Positions 26,337 to 35,637 of a DNA stretch of 64,000 nucleotides are shown piece by piece. A model generated the notes under the pieces. The model saw only the letters and a program-made list of their open reading frames with translations. It did not search any database and had not been told where the DNA came from. The position numbers were made by a program, and so were the translations under genes. Every line of letters begins with the position of its first letter. Position 1 is the first letter of the stretch. Origin of the DNA: Blautia parvula (GTDB lineage Bacteria; Bacillota; Clostridia; Lachnospirales; Lachnospiraceae); assembly GCF_020215665.1 (NCBI RefSeq), contig NZ_CP084061.1, positions 1,178,001-1,242,000 of the forward strand, written 5' to 3'.

Positions 26337-27299
26337 ATGTATTATAAACCGAAGACATTGAAAGATGCGCTGTCCTGCCTCTCTTCAGAATCCCCTGTCA
26401 TCCTTGCCGGCGGAACCGATCTTATGCCGCTTGTAAAAAATGACTTAAAGCCCTCCGGAAACTATATGGATATCACCCACATTCCGGACCTCTGTGCCGT
26501 GCAGAAGACATCCGAGGGCTGGTTTCTGGGTGCTGCCGTCACCATAAGCGGGCTTTTGGAAAACGCTGCCCTCTGCGGTACCTATCCCGCTCTTGCCCGG
26601 GCTCTCAGCGTCACGGCATCCCCGCAGATAAGGAATATGGGGACCATAGGGGGAAATATCCTTCAGGACAGGCGCTGCCTTTATTTTAACCAGTCTGCCT
26701 GCTGGAGAAGCAGCATAGAAAAATGCTTTAAGACAGGGGGAACCCTGTGCCACCAGATTCCCAACTCGCCTGTGTGCCGCGCCCTTTATTACTCGGACCT
26801 GGCTCCTGTTCTGCTCCTCTATGAGGCTCAGGCCCGGATGATTAAAAATGGGGAAAAACAGCAGGTTCCCATAGAGACTTTCATTCATGACCATACCGGC
26901 AGAAACGGAACCACGGAAAGGCCGGATTTTCTTCTTGAAGGTTTCTTTCTCCCCTTCCCCCGGAAGGGATACCGAAGCAGCTTTGAAAAGATAAGCATAA
27001 GAGGCTCTGTTGATTTTCCTACTGTCCATTTTGCAGGCGCCTTTCATCCGGAGACAAGGGATACACGGCTGTTTGCAGGCGCCGTGGCTGAATCTCCCGT
27101 AGAACTCAGTGACACGGAGGCTTTTATCAAAGCCAATCAAAATGCCGGCCTTGACCAGACAGCGGATACGGCAGTAAAAGAACTGCTTGCCAGGGCAAGA
27201 CTGATCAAAGAAGCCACCATCTCCGTAAAAGTAAAAAAAGATTCCTTTCAGAATATCCGCACTTTGCTTAAGACTTTGATCTGTCAGCCGGAACCATAA
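26337..27299 (+). CDS. Molybdenum hydroxylase, FAD subunit with extra [4Fe-4S] site (HcrB-like)
   Basis: The 320-residue subunit has the CO-dehydrogenase-flavoprotein fold with FAD motifs AGGTDLMP and NMGTIGGNI. It then carries an insertion with cysteines at 114, 130, 138 and 147 (plus 122). The spacing 16-8-9 equals that of the [4Fe-4S] cysteines of the 4-hydroxybenzoyl-CoA reductase beta subunit as I recall it, and RRCLYFNQS matches that family. Such a cluster goes with enzymes running in the reductive (dehydroxylating) direction. I start at the second ATG (26337), eight bases after AAGGAG; the ATG at 26331 is only two bases from it. Confidence 0.88.
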   Translation: MYYKPKTLKDALSCLSSESPVILAGGTDLMPLVKNDLKPSGNYMDITHIPDLCAVQKTSEGWFLGAAVTISGLLENAALCGTYPALARALSVTASPQIRNMGTIGGNILQDRRCLYFNQSACWRSSIEKCFKTGGTLCHQIPNSPVCRALYYSDLAPVLLLYEAQARMIKNGEKQQVPIETFIHDHTGRNGTTERPDFLLEGFFLPFPRKGYRSSFEKISIRGSVDFPTVHFAGAFHPETRDTRLFAGAVAESPVELSDTEAFIKANQNAGLDQTADTAVKELLARARLIKEATISVKVKKDSFQNIRTLLKTLICQPEP

Positions 27300-27320
27300 G
27301 CTCCCGAATCTTTGTATACA

Positions 27321-27362
27321 AAAGCAGAGGGCAGATGAAAACTTTCATCTGCCCTCTGCTTT
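27321..27362. terminator. Bidirectional terminator between convergent genes
   Basis: A perfect 20-bp inverted repeat (arms AAAGCAGAGGGCAGATGAAA and its complement) with a 2-base centre sits 21 bases after the hydroxylase operon and 10 bases before the end of the tandem-GntR gene. Its A- and T-rich ends fit termination in both directions. Confidence 0.85.
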
Positions 27363-27372
27363 CCATTCCGGA

Positions 27373-28782
27373 TCATTCCTCTTTTTCTGCCGTCAGGTGT
27401 CTTTCCAGCCTGAAACGCATAATTTCCTCCTCATGCTTTAAAAGGGATTCCCATTCCAGGGAAAACGCTTCATAATCCTTTCTGACCAGTTCTTCGGCAG
27501 CCCTCTGGATCCGTTCTTCATATTCCTCATGCAGGGAACGCTCCTGCAGCCTCAGCATGGTGAAGGGATATCCCCAGGCAAGCATCTCTCTCATTTTCCC
27601 GTAACACTCCCGCACAATGGAGAGAGGACACTTTTCCTCAATGAAAAACAGGCATGTTTCAAAGGAATAAAAGCTCTTTCCCTTCCTCTGCATCTTGACA
27701 AACGCCTCCTCCAGCCAGCGTCTGTCCTCCTCGCTGGTATGCTGCAGCGTATAATAAGAGATTCGGCGTATGGTGAGAGCCAGTATCTGCAGGCTTTCCA
27801 GATACAGACGCATACTTTCCCTGATCTCCGGTCTGGAAAAGTCCATGGACCGTACGATTTTGCAGATCTGTGTTCCTTTTCCCTGATAGGATTTTGTCAG
27901 TCCCAGACTGTTCAGAAGGCTTAAAGTACGGCGCACCGTGCTGACAGATACGTCGTATATCTCCGCCATCTTAGGCAGAGACGGCAGATAATCCCCCGCA
28001 GTATACACACCCCGGTTGATATCCCTGATCACCAGAGACACCATGGTATAGCAGAGCTGCGGCCGCTGTCTGTAGATACTGCAATAAAAGGGGACCTGCT
28101 CTGCCCCTTCCGGAAATACCGCCTTTTCATGCTGCCGCAGAAACGCCTTGATATCCTTCACCGCGTCAAAATAAAACGCAGCGTACTGTTCATGCAGCCA
28201 GGTCACCACCTGTTCCCTGTTATTCTCCGTACCGGTATAGCGCGCCGCTTCTTTTTCTTCCCGGTTCACCAGATAGGGGAATCGTACATAGCCAATGATC
28301 TCCCAGTAGAAATTCAGGGCCATCCCATTGCCCATGCCGTGAAGCACCAGATAATAAAATTTCACCGGCATGGACACCGCGCCGCTTAAGGGGGATGAAA
28401 GCGCATCCATAAACCACTGCCACTCCTTTTCGCCGCATTTACGGACACCCTCCTGCCAGAGAGGCTCTAACAGGAGTTTCCCTGATTCACACAGCTCCTG
28501 GATACCTGCCTCCCTTGGAGCGAAATACTTCACCGCATTTTTCCTAAGCTCCTCCGGGGTGGTCCTGTAAATGACTTTCGCCGTTTTTCTGGCGTCTACC
28601 CGGATCAATCCCTTCTTCTCAAGCAAAGTGAGCGCGTTTCTCACCGTCGCGGGAGCCATCTGGAAAACATCACAGATTCTGTTGATGGACGGCAGGCTCT
28701 CCCCGTATCTATAATATCCAAAAAGGATCCTGGCTTCATAATATTCATAAACCAGTCTGTAAATTCCACTTTCAAGCAACAT
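27373..28782 (-). CDS. Tandem-GntR transcriptional regulator (paralogue 1)
   Basis: The 469-residue protein has two GntR-type winged helices. The first is at about residues 8-70 (GESLPSINRICDVFQMAPATVRNALTLLEKKGLI, in parts); the second near 250-315 (YLPSLPKMAEIYDVSVSTVRRTLSLLNSLGL). Helical regions follow each. No effector domain of a known GntR subfamily is recognised. A paralogue of the same layout lies at 57591-59033. It is just downstream of hybrid kinase 1 on the same strand with its own promoter. AGGTG precedes the ATG. Confidence 0.85.
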   Translation of the reverse strand: MLLESGIYRLVYEYYEARILFGYYRYGESLPSINRICDVFQMAPATVRNALTLLEKKGLIRVDARKTAKVIYRTTPEELRKNAVKYFAPREAGIQELCESGKLLLEPLWQEGVRKCGEKEWQWFMDALSSPLSGAVSMPVKFYYLVLHGMGNGMALNFYWEIIGYVRFPYLVNREEKEAARYTGTENNREQVVTWLHEQYAAFYFDAVKDIKAFLRQHEKAVFPEGAEQVPFYCSIYRQRPQLCYTMVSLVIRDINRGVYTAGDYLPSLPKMAEIYDVSVSTVRRTLSLLNSLGLTKSYQGKGTQICKIVRSMDFSRPEIRESMRLYLESLQILALTIRRISYYTLQHTSEEDRRWLEEAFVKMQRKGKSFYSFETCLFFIEEKCPLSIVRECYGKMREMLAWGYPFTMLRLQERSLHEEYEERIQRAAEELVRKDYEAFSLEWESLLKHEEEIMRFRLERHLTAEKEE

Positions 28783-28803
28783 AATTCTTCACCTCAATGG
28801 ACT

Positions 28804-28832
28804 ATTCTACCATAAATCCCTGCCGTCTGCAA
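28804..28832 (-). promoter_or_regulatory. Promoter of tandem-GntR regulator 1
   Basis: Minus-strand TTGCAG (28832-28827) and TAGAAT (28809-28804), 17-base spacer. The 12-mer ATGGTAGAATAG covering the -10 is repeated exactly at the promoter of the paralogue (57546-57557). A TGTGAACATG element lies about 45 bases upstream. Confidence 0.55.
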
Positions 28833-28890
28833 ACAGGCGGGACAGACTTAAAAACACCTCGCGGGACAGTGGTGTGTGAACATGTGCCCC

Positions 28891-31800
28891 CTATTCTTCC
28901 TTTCTGAAGATAAAGTCATACAAGGTCTGAAAAAGCCTTGCCGGGTCTATGGGTTTTGCCAGATGGGCATTCATGCCGGCAGCCTTGCTCTTCTCAATAT
29001 CATCGTCAAAGGCATTGGCTGTCATGGCAATGATCGGAATGGTCCTGGCATCCGTATTGCTGAGATGGCGGATATTGGTAGCTGTCGTCAGGCCGTCCAT
29101 GAGGGGCATCCGGATATCCATCAAAATGGCATCATAATACCCTTTTTCGGATTTGCTGAACAACTCCAGAGCACGCAGCCCATTCTCCGCAGTGTCCACA
29201 GTAAATCCCTTCCCCTCCAGCAGCATAACCGCAATCTCTGTGTTCAGAGGATGGTCCTCTGCCAGAAGTACACGCTTCCCTGTGAAATCATAGTCCATGT
29301 CCGCTTCTTTTTTCTCTTCCTTCTCCTCATCCTTTTTCCCCAGTGCCCTGGAGAACGCAGAGATCAGGGAGGATTTGAACATGGGCTTGCTGATGAGCAG
29401 ATTCACGCCGGCCATCTTTGCCTCATGTTCAATGGAACTCCAGTCATATGCCGTCATAATGATGATTGTCACCTCAGGCCCTACAATGCTGCGGATACGC
29501 CGGGCTGTCTCAATCCCGTCCATCTCCGGCATTTTCCAGTCTATGAGTATCATGTCAAAATATTTTCCGTCATTCCACAGGTTCTTTACCCGGTTCACTG
29601 CCTTTAAGCCGCTGTCCGCCCACTCCGCAGATATTCCCATTTCCTTCAGGGTGACCATGGCGCTCTCACAGACTGCCACGTCGTCATCCACAACCAGAGT
29701 TTTGAGGTGGGAGAAATTGTAGTTCTGCTTCCTCTGGTTGTGATGCAGTTTCTCCTCCTCTGTGATTCCGAGTTTCACATCCACTGTAAATTCAGAGCCG
29801 ATTCCTTTGATGGAACGGATTATGATACGCCCGTCCATCATATCCACAATGTTTTTGGATATGGCAAGCCCAAGCCCTGTCCCTCCGTAAAGGGCAGTCG
29901 TGCCTGTACTCTCCTGGGAAAATGGTTCAAATATATGGGGAATAAATTCCTCATTCATCCCCACTCCGGTGTCATTGATGACAAAGCGGAGGACCGCATC
30001 GTTTTTCGTCCTGCGCATCTGGGCCGCCGAAAAGGTCACTTTTCCGCCCTCTCCGGTAAATTTAATGGCATTGGAAAGGATATTGATAAGCACCTGCTGC
30101 AGCTTCATGGCATCTCCCATGTAATAGTCGTCCAGCACCGGGTCCACAATACACTCGTAATCCACGCCCTTGGCGGCTGCCTGGGCATGGCAGATGGAGT
30201 TGATCCCGTTTAGAAATTCCTCTGTGGGTATCTTCTCATTTTTCAGCAGCATCTTGCCGCTCTCGATCCGGCTCATATCCAGAATATCATTGATCAGGGA
30301 CAGAAGGAACCGGGACGATATGCCAATCTTGGCAATGCAGTCTGCCACCTGCTCATCATCCCCTATGGACTGGGCCGCAATGGTGCTCATGCCGATGATG
30401 GCATTCATGGGTGTGCGGATCTCGTGGCTCATACGGGAGAGGAAATCCGACTTGGCCGCATTTGCCTGCTCCGCGGCAACCAGGGCTGCCGCCATCTCCT
30501 CCTTCTGCCGCTGCTCCTGGCGCACCACGTCTGTCACATCTGTTCTGGCCAGACACGCCCGCCCCAGTTCCCTGTCTATATAGAAGACCTCACAGCGCTT
30601 GACCCGCTGTTCCCCGGCTTCATTTTTCATCTCCACAATAAAGGAGTAGGATTCGTTCTCCTCAAGCTGCTCCTCCATATAGCTGTATTCCAAATGCTCC
30701 AGATAATATCTGCTGACTTCCTCCTCCATCACCTGCTCTGCCATTTCCTTTACTTCCGCCTGAAAATACCCGTTCCTGGGAAGTATTCCGTATGCCCGTT
30801 CATCAAAGGAGATCAGATGATACCGGTCACGGCGCAGATCAATGTCCGCGATGAGTTCAAAACCGAGATCTGTTATCTTTTTCAGAAGCTGTTCCTGCAT
30901 CTTCTGCTCTGTCACGTCAAACGTATAAAAAAAGACAATGATATCACCGGACTGGGGATTCAGGTAGGAGCGGAAGCTGGTATTGCTCCAAAACACGCTT
31001 CCGTCTTTTCTTCTCCTCAGAAATTCAAATTTGTAATCCACCTTTCCCGCACTGTAGTCAGCCAGCACTTTCTCTCTATCAAGGGCACTGCTGATCTTTT
31101 CGCCGTACTGCCAGTCCACGGCAGACTGGGCCATATTCTGCACGGTCTCCTCAAAGGTGGCTCCCACATGGGTGATGGCGTCATCCAGGGCCGACACATA
31201 ACTCTCCACACAGTTTTTTGTCACATTCATCCGGCCGCGGAAATTTTTCTCGGAGGATGACAGCTCTGCAAAATAAGCCATCTCCTTTTCAAACAATTCC
31301 CTGGACCTTTCCTGGTTCTGCTTTTCCTCTGTGATGTCCACAAATACACAGTAAAAATACTGCTCCCCTGACTTTTCAGTGATGAGCTGGGCCTTAATGG
31401 AAATCCATTTGACAGAACCGTCCTTACAGATCAGACGGTTTTCATTATGTATGGTACTGCCGTACTTCAACTGTTCTCTCAGCTTTCCGGCCATAATTTC
31501 CAGATCATCGGGATAAATAACAGAAGACATCCTGTTGCCCATAGCGGCAAATTCCTGCCTGGTATAGCCCAGGAACTCAAAAAGACCGTCATTCGCTTCA
31601 ATGACGGAAAAGAATTCGTCAAACCTGCAGCGGAACACCGCACCCGGAATATTATTATAGATGTGCAGAAGTTCCTCATGGCTTCCTCCTGTATCTGAGA
31701 GGCAGATATTCCGAATCTTCCACTGTTCCTCCTTACGTTCCAGTGTAAAATATCCTCCCATCTGCCAGGCATATACTTCACTTTTCAGCTCCAGCCTGCA

Positions 31801-32061
31801 GAAAAGGCTTAAGAGCACATCACTCAAGGGCTGCTCATATATGACAGTAACTGCCGGATAAAAAGCATGCTCTGCTTTCCCGGTATCTCTGCGGATATAA
31901 TCCAGCATTTCCTGTTTTCCGTGAGCATATTCTCTGTCACCGGCTCCCACAAAGCGCACGTCACTGTCCAAAAATTCCGCCGCCCTTAAAGGCTCCCCCA
32001 GCGCAAACCAGGCATTACAGAATTCTTTTACTGTCTGAGCTGCATCTATTTTCTTTCCCAT
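28891..32061 (-). CDS. Hybrid histidine kinase 1 (NTF2-like, PAS, PAS, HisKA, HATPase, REC, REC)
   Basis: The 1056-residue soluble kinase starts with a SnoaL/NTF2-like domain (about 1-125, FCNAWFALGEPLRAAEFLDSD) and has PAS domains near 128-250 and 270-390. The phospho-acceptor is His546 in MSHEIRTPMNAIIGM, followed by HATPase (NAIKFTGEGG, DTGVGM, GTGLGLAISK). Two receivers follow with Asp841 (LIDWKMPEMDG) and Asp982 (MDIRMPLMDG). No HPt or DNA-binding output is present. No transmembrane helix is seen, so it senses inside the cell. A strong hairpin terminator separates it from kinase 2 upstream. Confidence 0.93.
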   Translation of the reverse strand: MGKKIDAAQTVKEFCNAWFALGEPLRAAEFLDSDVRFVGAGDREYAHGKQEMLDYIRRDTGKAEHAFYPAVTVIYEQPLSDVLLSLFCRLELKSEVYAWQMGGYFTLERKEEQWKIRNICLSDTGGSHEELLHIYNNIPGAVFRCRFDEFFSVIEANDGLFEFLGYTRQEFAAMGNRMSSVIYPDDLEIMAGKLREQLKYGSTIHNENRLICKDGSVKWISIKAQLITEKSGEQYFYCVFVDITEEKQNQERSRELFEKEMAYFAELSSSEKNFRGRMNVTKNCVESYVSALDDAITHVGATFEETVQNMAQSAVDWQYGEKISSALDREKVLADYSAGKVDYKFEFLRRRKDGSVFWSNTSFRSYLNPQSGDIIVFFYTFDVTEQKMQEQLLKKITDLGFELIADIDLRRDRYHLISFDERAYGILPRNGYFQAEVKEMAEQVMEEEVSRYYLEHLEYSYMEEQLEENESYSFIVEMKNEAGEQRVKRCEVFYIDRELGRACLARTDVTDVVRQEQRQKEEMAAALVAAEQANAAKSDFLSRMSHEIRTPMNAIIGMSTIAAQSIGDDEQVADCIAKIGISSRFLLSLINDILDMSRIESGKMLLKNEKIPTEEFLNGINSICHAQAAAKGVDYECIVDPVLDDYYMGDAMKLQQVLINILSNAIKFTGEGGKVTFSAAQMRRTKNDAVLRFVINDTGVGMNEEFIPHIFEPFSQESTGTTALYGGTGLGLAISKNIVDMMDGRIIIRSIKGIGSEFTVDVKLGITEEEKLHHNQRKQNYNFSHLKTLVVDDDVAVCESAMVTLKEMGISAEWADSGLKAVNRVKNLWNDGKYFDMILIDWKMPEMDGIETARRIRSIVGPEVTIIIMTAYDWSSIEHEAKMAGVNLLISKPMFKSSLISAFSRALGKKDEEKEEKKEADMDYDFTGKRVLLAEDHPLNTEIAVMLLEGKGFTVDTAENGLRALELFSKSEKGYYDAILMDIRMPLMDGLTTATNIRHLSNTDARTIPIIAMTANAFDDDIEKSKAAGMNAHLAKPIDPARLFQTLYDFIFRKEE

Positions 32062-32184
32062 TTATCCAATCCTCTCATTACAGCAGTCCTCCTGCTGTTT
32101 GTCTCTTTTGCCTGTTGGCTTTATCTTAACACTTATCCAAATCATTGTAAACTCTGCATTTCAAGCGCTGCGCCTGCACTGCCC

Positions 32185-32236
32185 AAAAAAGGAGAGTCCT
32201 TCTTTCCGTACCACGGACAGCAGGCTCTCCTTTTTT
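32185..32236. terminator. Terminator after hybrid kinase 2
   Basis: Arms AAAAAAGGAGAG and CTCTCCTTTTTT (12 bp) enclose a 28-base loop that contains a smaller TCC/GGA stem. It lies 50 bases after the kinase 2 stop and before kinase 1. Confidence 0.75.
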
Positions 32237-32286
32237 CATACAGTGCGTAAACAGGCATGCTCCCCTGCAGACTGTACATCCGGTTT

Positions 32287-35200
32287 TCAGTCTTCCTCCC
32301 CCAGATACTGATACAGCAGCTTATCCAGTGCCTCAATATCTATGGGCTTTGCAAAATGGGCATTCATACCTGCCTGGGCAGCAGCCTGTGCGTCTTCAGC
32401 AAAGGCATTGGCTGTCATGGCTATGATGGGTATCTTTATGGCATCCGCACGGTTCATCCTGCGTATGGCCTTTGTGGCCTCATAGCCGTCCATCCGCGGC
32501 ATCTGGATATCCATCAGTATCATGTCATAATACCCTTCCTTGGAATCAGCCACCATCTGCACCGCTTCCTCACCGTCACACGCCTCCTCTATGACAGCTC
32601 CTGATTCCCCGATCAGTTCGCGGGCAATCTCCCTGTTGATCTCATTATCCTCCACAAGCAGAATCCTCTTATCTGCGTAATCCACGGAAAGCACGGGACG
32701 CCTGATCTCCTGCTGCGGTTTTTCCCCGCTCAGTTCTCCGAGAAGGCCACACAGCTTTGCATGGTAAAAGGGTTTTGCCAGGAATGCCGTGACACCGGCC
32801 TCTCTGGCCTCGCGCTCTATCTCAGACCAGTCATAGGCGGTGAGCACGATCACCGGTGTGTCTGCCCCTATGACTTTCCGGATACGGCGGGTAACCTCAA
32901 CGCCGTCCATATCCGGCATCTTCCAGTCCACGATCACCAGGCCATAGGGATCTGCCGACTTCTCCGCCTGCAGCACATAGTGCACCGCAGTGTGCCCGTC
33001 CGTGACAAATTCAGCACGAAGTCCCATGTCATCCAGAAGTTCCGCCGCGTTTTCACAGATCATCCTGTCGTCATCCACCATAAGGCAGCGCACGCCGATC
33101 CATTCCCGGGGTACTTCCTCCTCCCCGTCCTCCTGGAGTTTTAAGGGAAGTGTCACCGTAAATACGGAGCCTTTCCCCGGTGTACTCTCAACCCGGATGC
33201 TGCCATTCATGAGATCCACCACGTTCTTTGTGATCGCCATTCCAAGCCCGGTTCCCGTAACCTTGCTGCTTGTGGAATCCTGGGCACGCTCAAAAGGCTG
33301 GAAAAGTCGTTCTATGAACTCCTCCTTCATGCCGATTCCTGTATCGGAACAGCAGAACACATAATTCAGATACCCCTTGCGGGCCCCGGCCTTCTGTGTC
33401 ACGGTTACATGGATACTTCCCCCTGCAGGCGTATATTTTATGGCATTGGAGAGAATATTGATACATACCTGCTGGACCCGCAGGGGATCCCCGATGACCT
33501 TCTCATTTTTCAGCTTCGTAAGGCTTACTTCCATGGTCAGCCGGCCGGCATCCGCCTGGGGTTTTAAAAGCTCTGTCAGTTCTGATAAAAGCTCAGCAAA
33601 GTCAAAAGGCTCATATCTCAGAGAAAGCTTTCCGCTCTCTATCTTTGACATATCCAACACGTCATTGATCAGACTGAGCAGATGCTTGCTGGACAATCCT
33701 ATTTTTTTCAGACACTCCGCAACCCGGTCCCTGTCATTTAGATGGGCTGCAGCGATAGCGGCCATACCAACAATGGCGTTCATAGGTGTCCGGATATCAT
33801 GGCTCATATTGGACAGAAACTGACTTTTTGCCCTGCTGGCAGCCATGGCATTGTCAAGGGCGCTCTGCAGTGCCTGGCGCTGCTGTTCCTCCTCATGACG
33901 CTGCTCGTCGATCCGGCGGGAGATGAGGATTGCCAGCTTATCCTCCGAATAGGGATTATCCACATGGATGATCTGTGTGGATGTCCAGTGGTAGACCTCA
34001 TCCGTAAGCCTCTGCCTGGCTTCTAAGAATATCTCCTTTTTCTCCTCCAGTATCCCTCTTAAGTTCTTAAGGGCAAACCGCTTGATATAATCGTTCAGAC
34101 TCTCCTCATGTATGGTGGACAGCATATCTTCAAAAAGCTCACTGTATGTTTTCTGTTTTCCGATATTTAGCTTCAGCGCCGGGTCTATATACACAAAACC
34201 AAGCGTGTCCCGGGTAAGATTGATCCGGATGATCACAGGATAGGCATTGGAGATTGCACCCACAAGAGTCAGGCGTTCCTGAAGTTTTTCCCTCTCCTCC
34301 GCCTCTGCCCTCAGCTTTTCATCCGTTACATCGTGAAACGTTGCGATCAGAATGGGATTTTCATTTTCATCCAGGGTTCTCTCCACGATTCCACCGGCCC
34401 AGAAGTAGCTGCCGTCCTTTTTCAGCACTCTGTTTTCAAAGATATGCTTGTTGTCTCTGCCCTCGGATTCTTCTGCGGGCATGATGACCTGCTCATACTC
34501 ATCCGGATGGATGATCTCCCGAAGGCTGATACCTTTCGGTGCATTATTGGGCGCATTGTCAGGGTAAGCCAAAAGCCGCAGCCCTTCCCGGTTAAGGGAC
34601 ATCAGGTGATAGGGCTTCTCCACGGTCATAAGCGCAACACCCTCGGGAATGGCATTGTACAGATGTCCGATGTAATTGGCCTGGCTTCTCAGCCTTTTGT
34701 TTGCCTTGTTCAGATGCCGCAGATAAAATGCCACCAAAAGGAAAATCCCGGCCAGTATGTTTATGATCAGCACCATGGAGCGCATCAGGATAACATTGGT
34801 CTGGGCGTCCACCACATGCTTTGGTATAATGGAGATCAGATACCAGTCTGTATTCAGTTTCAGAGGTGTATAGCTGAAAACCGTGTCCTCCCCCTGATAG
34901 TAAAATACCGCCCATCCGGTGCGGCGTTCCCCCAGAGACTGCCTGAACTTGGCAATACTGTCCTCCTCATTTTTGGACACGGGGAGCATGTCAAACAGAT
35001 TCTGCACGGTCTTGTTGCTGTTCGGGTGAGGAGATCGTATGAGCACATCCCCCTGTGTATTGACAATATAAGAAAAACCGGCGTTGTTGTAGAAGGACAG
35101 ACTGAAGCTGTCTATGATACTCTCCACCTCATACTGCTTTACAAGATATCCCGTGGTGCCATCCTGAAGGCTTACCCGGACAAACAGTTCAAAGACATTG

Positions 35201-35637
35201 ACACCGGTAACACTGCTGATATGAGGGTCCAGAATTCCGGAAGCCATATCCGTGTCCTTAAGCTCTGTCTCCACGCTCTCATCCTTCCCCGACCCTTCAG
35301 GGAGGCAGGTGCCGTCAGACAGATACAGTTGTACCCCGTCTTCTATCTCACTGTAATTCCCTATAACTTCAGCCAGTTCTTTTGTCTGCTCCCTTTTGTA
35401 TTCTTTCAGGTAACCGGCTATGGTGTCCATGGACTCATAATTTTTCTCCAGCTGAACTTTCAGTGTGCCGCATCCCTGCTGTGTACTCTCCATGATCGTG
35501 TTGATGGACTGTTCCCAGAGCTGCTTTTTGACCCCCTGCACAAAGAGAAAGGTAAGGAGCAAAAGGGCCGCGCCCACAACGAATGCAGCCAGTGCTGTCT
35601 TTTTTCTGATGCCGGAAGTTTCATTCTTCTGCTTCAC
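32287..35637 (-). CDS. Hybrid histidine kinase 2 (membrane; Cache-like sensor, PAS, HisKA, HATPase, REC, REC)
   Basis: The 1116-residue protein has a signal-anchor helix (about 13-36), an extracytoplasmic Cache-like region of about 245 residues, and a second helix (about 285-306). The cytoplasmic part has a PAS domain with PAC (KDGSYFWAGGIVERTL), a second PAS-like region, HisKA with His613 (MSHDIRTPMNAIVGM), HATPase and two receiver domains (VDWKMPDMDG, MDIQMPRMDG). Translation starts with GTG overlapping the stop of the solute-binding lipoprotein gene (GTGA), so the two are coupled and probably work as a sensor pair. Confidence 0.92.
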   Translation of the reverse strand: MKQKNETSGIRKKTALAAFVVGAALLLLTFLFVQGVKKQLWEQSINTIMESTQQGCGTLKVQLEKNYESMDTIAGYLKEYKREQTKELAEVIGNYSEIEDGVQLYLSDGTCLPEGSGKDESVETELKDTDMASGILDPHISSVTGVNVFELFVRVSLQDGTTGYLVKQYEVESIIDSFSLSFYNNAGFSYIVNTQGDVLIRSPHPNSNKTVQNLFDMLPVSKNEEDSIAKFRQSLGERRTGWAVFYYQGEDTVFSYTPLKLNTDWYLISIIPKHVVDAQTNVILMRSMVLIINILAGIFLLVAFYLRHLNKANKRLRSQANYIGHLYNAIPEGVALMTVEKPYHLMSLNREGLRLLAYPDNAPNNAPKGISLREIIHPDEYEQVIMPAEESEGRDNKHIFENRVLKKDGSYFWAGGIVERTLDENENPILIATFHDVTDEKLRAEAEEREKLQERLTLVGAISNAYPVIIRINLTRDTLGFVYIDPALKLNIGKQKTYSELFEDMLSTIHEESLNDYIKRFALKNLRGILEEKKEIFLEARQRLTDEVYHWTSTQIIHVDNPYSEDKLAILISRRIDEQRHEEEQQRQALQSALDNAMAASRAKSQFLSNMSHDIRTPMNAIVGMAAIAAAHLNDRDRVAECLKKIGLSSKHLLSLINDVLDMSKIESGKLSLRYEPFDFAELLSELTELLKPQADAGRLTMEVSLTKLKNEKVIGDPLRVQQVCINILSNAIKYTPAGGSIHVTVTQKAGARKGYLNYVFCCSDTGIGMKEEFIERLFQPFERAQDSTSSKVTGTGLGMAITKNVVDLMNGSIRVESTPGKGSVFTVTLPLKLQEDGEEEVPREWIGVRCLMVDDDRMICENAAELLDDMGLRAEFVTDGHTAVHYVLQAEKSADPYGLVIVDWKMPDMDGVEVTRRIRKVIGADTPVIVLTAYDWSEIEREAREAGVTAFLAKPFYHAKLCGLLGELSGEKPQQEIRRPVLSVDYADKRILLVEDNEINREIARELIGESGAVIEEACDGEEAVQMVADSKEGYYDMILMDIQMPRMDGYEATKAIRRMNRADAIKIPIIAMTANAFAEDAQAAAQAGMNAHFAKPIDIEALDKLLYQYLGEED

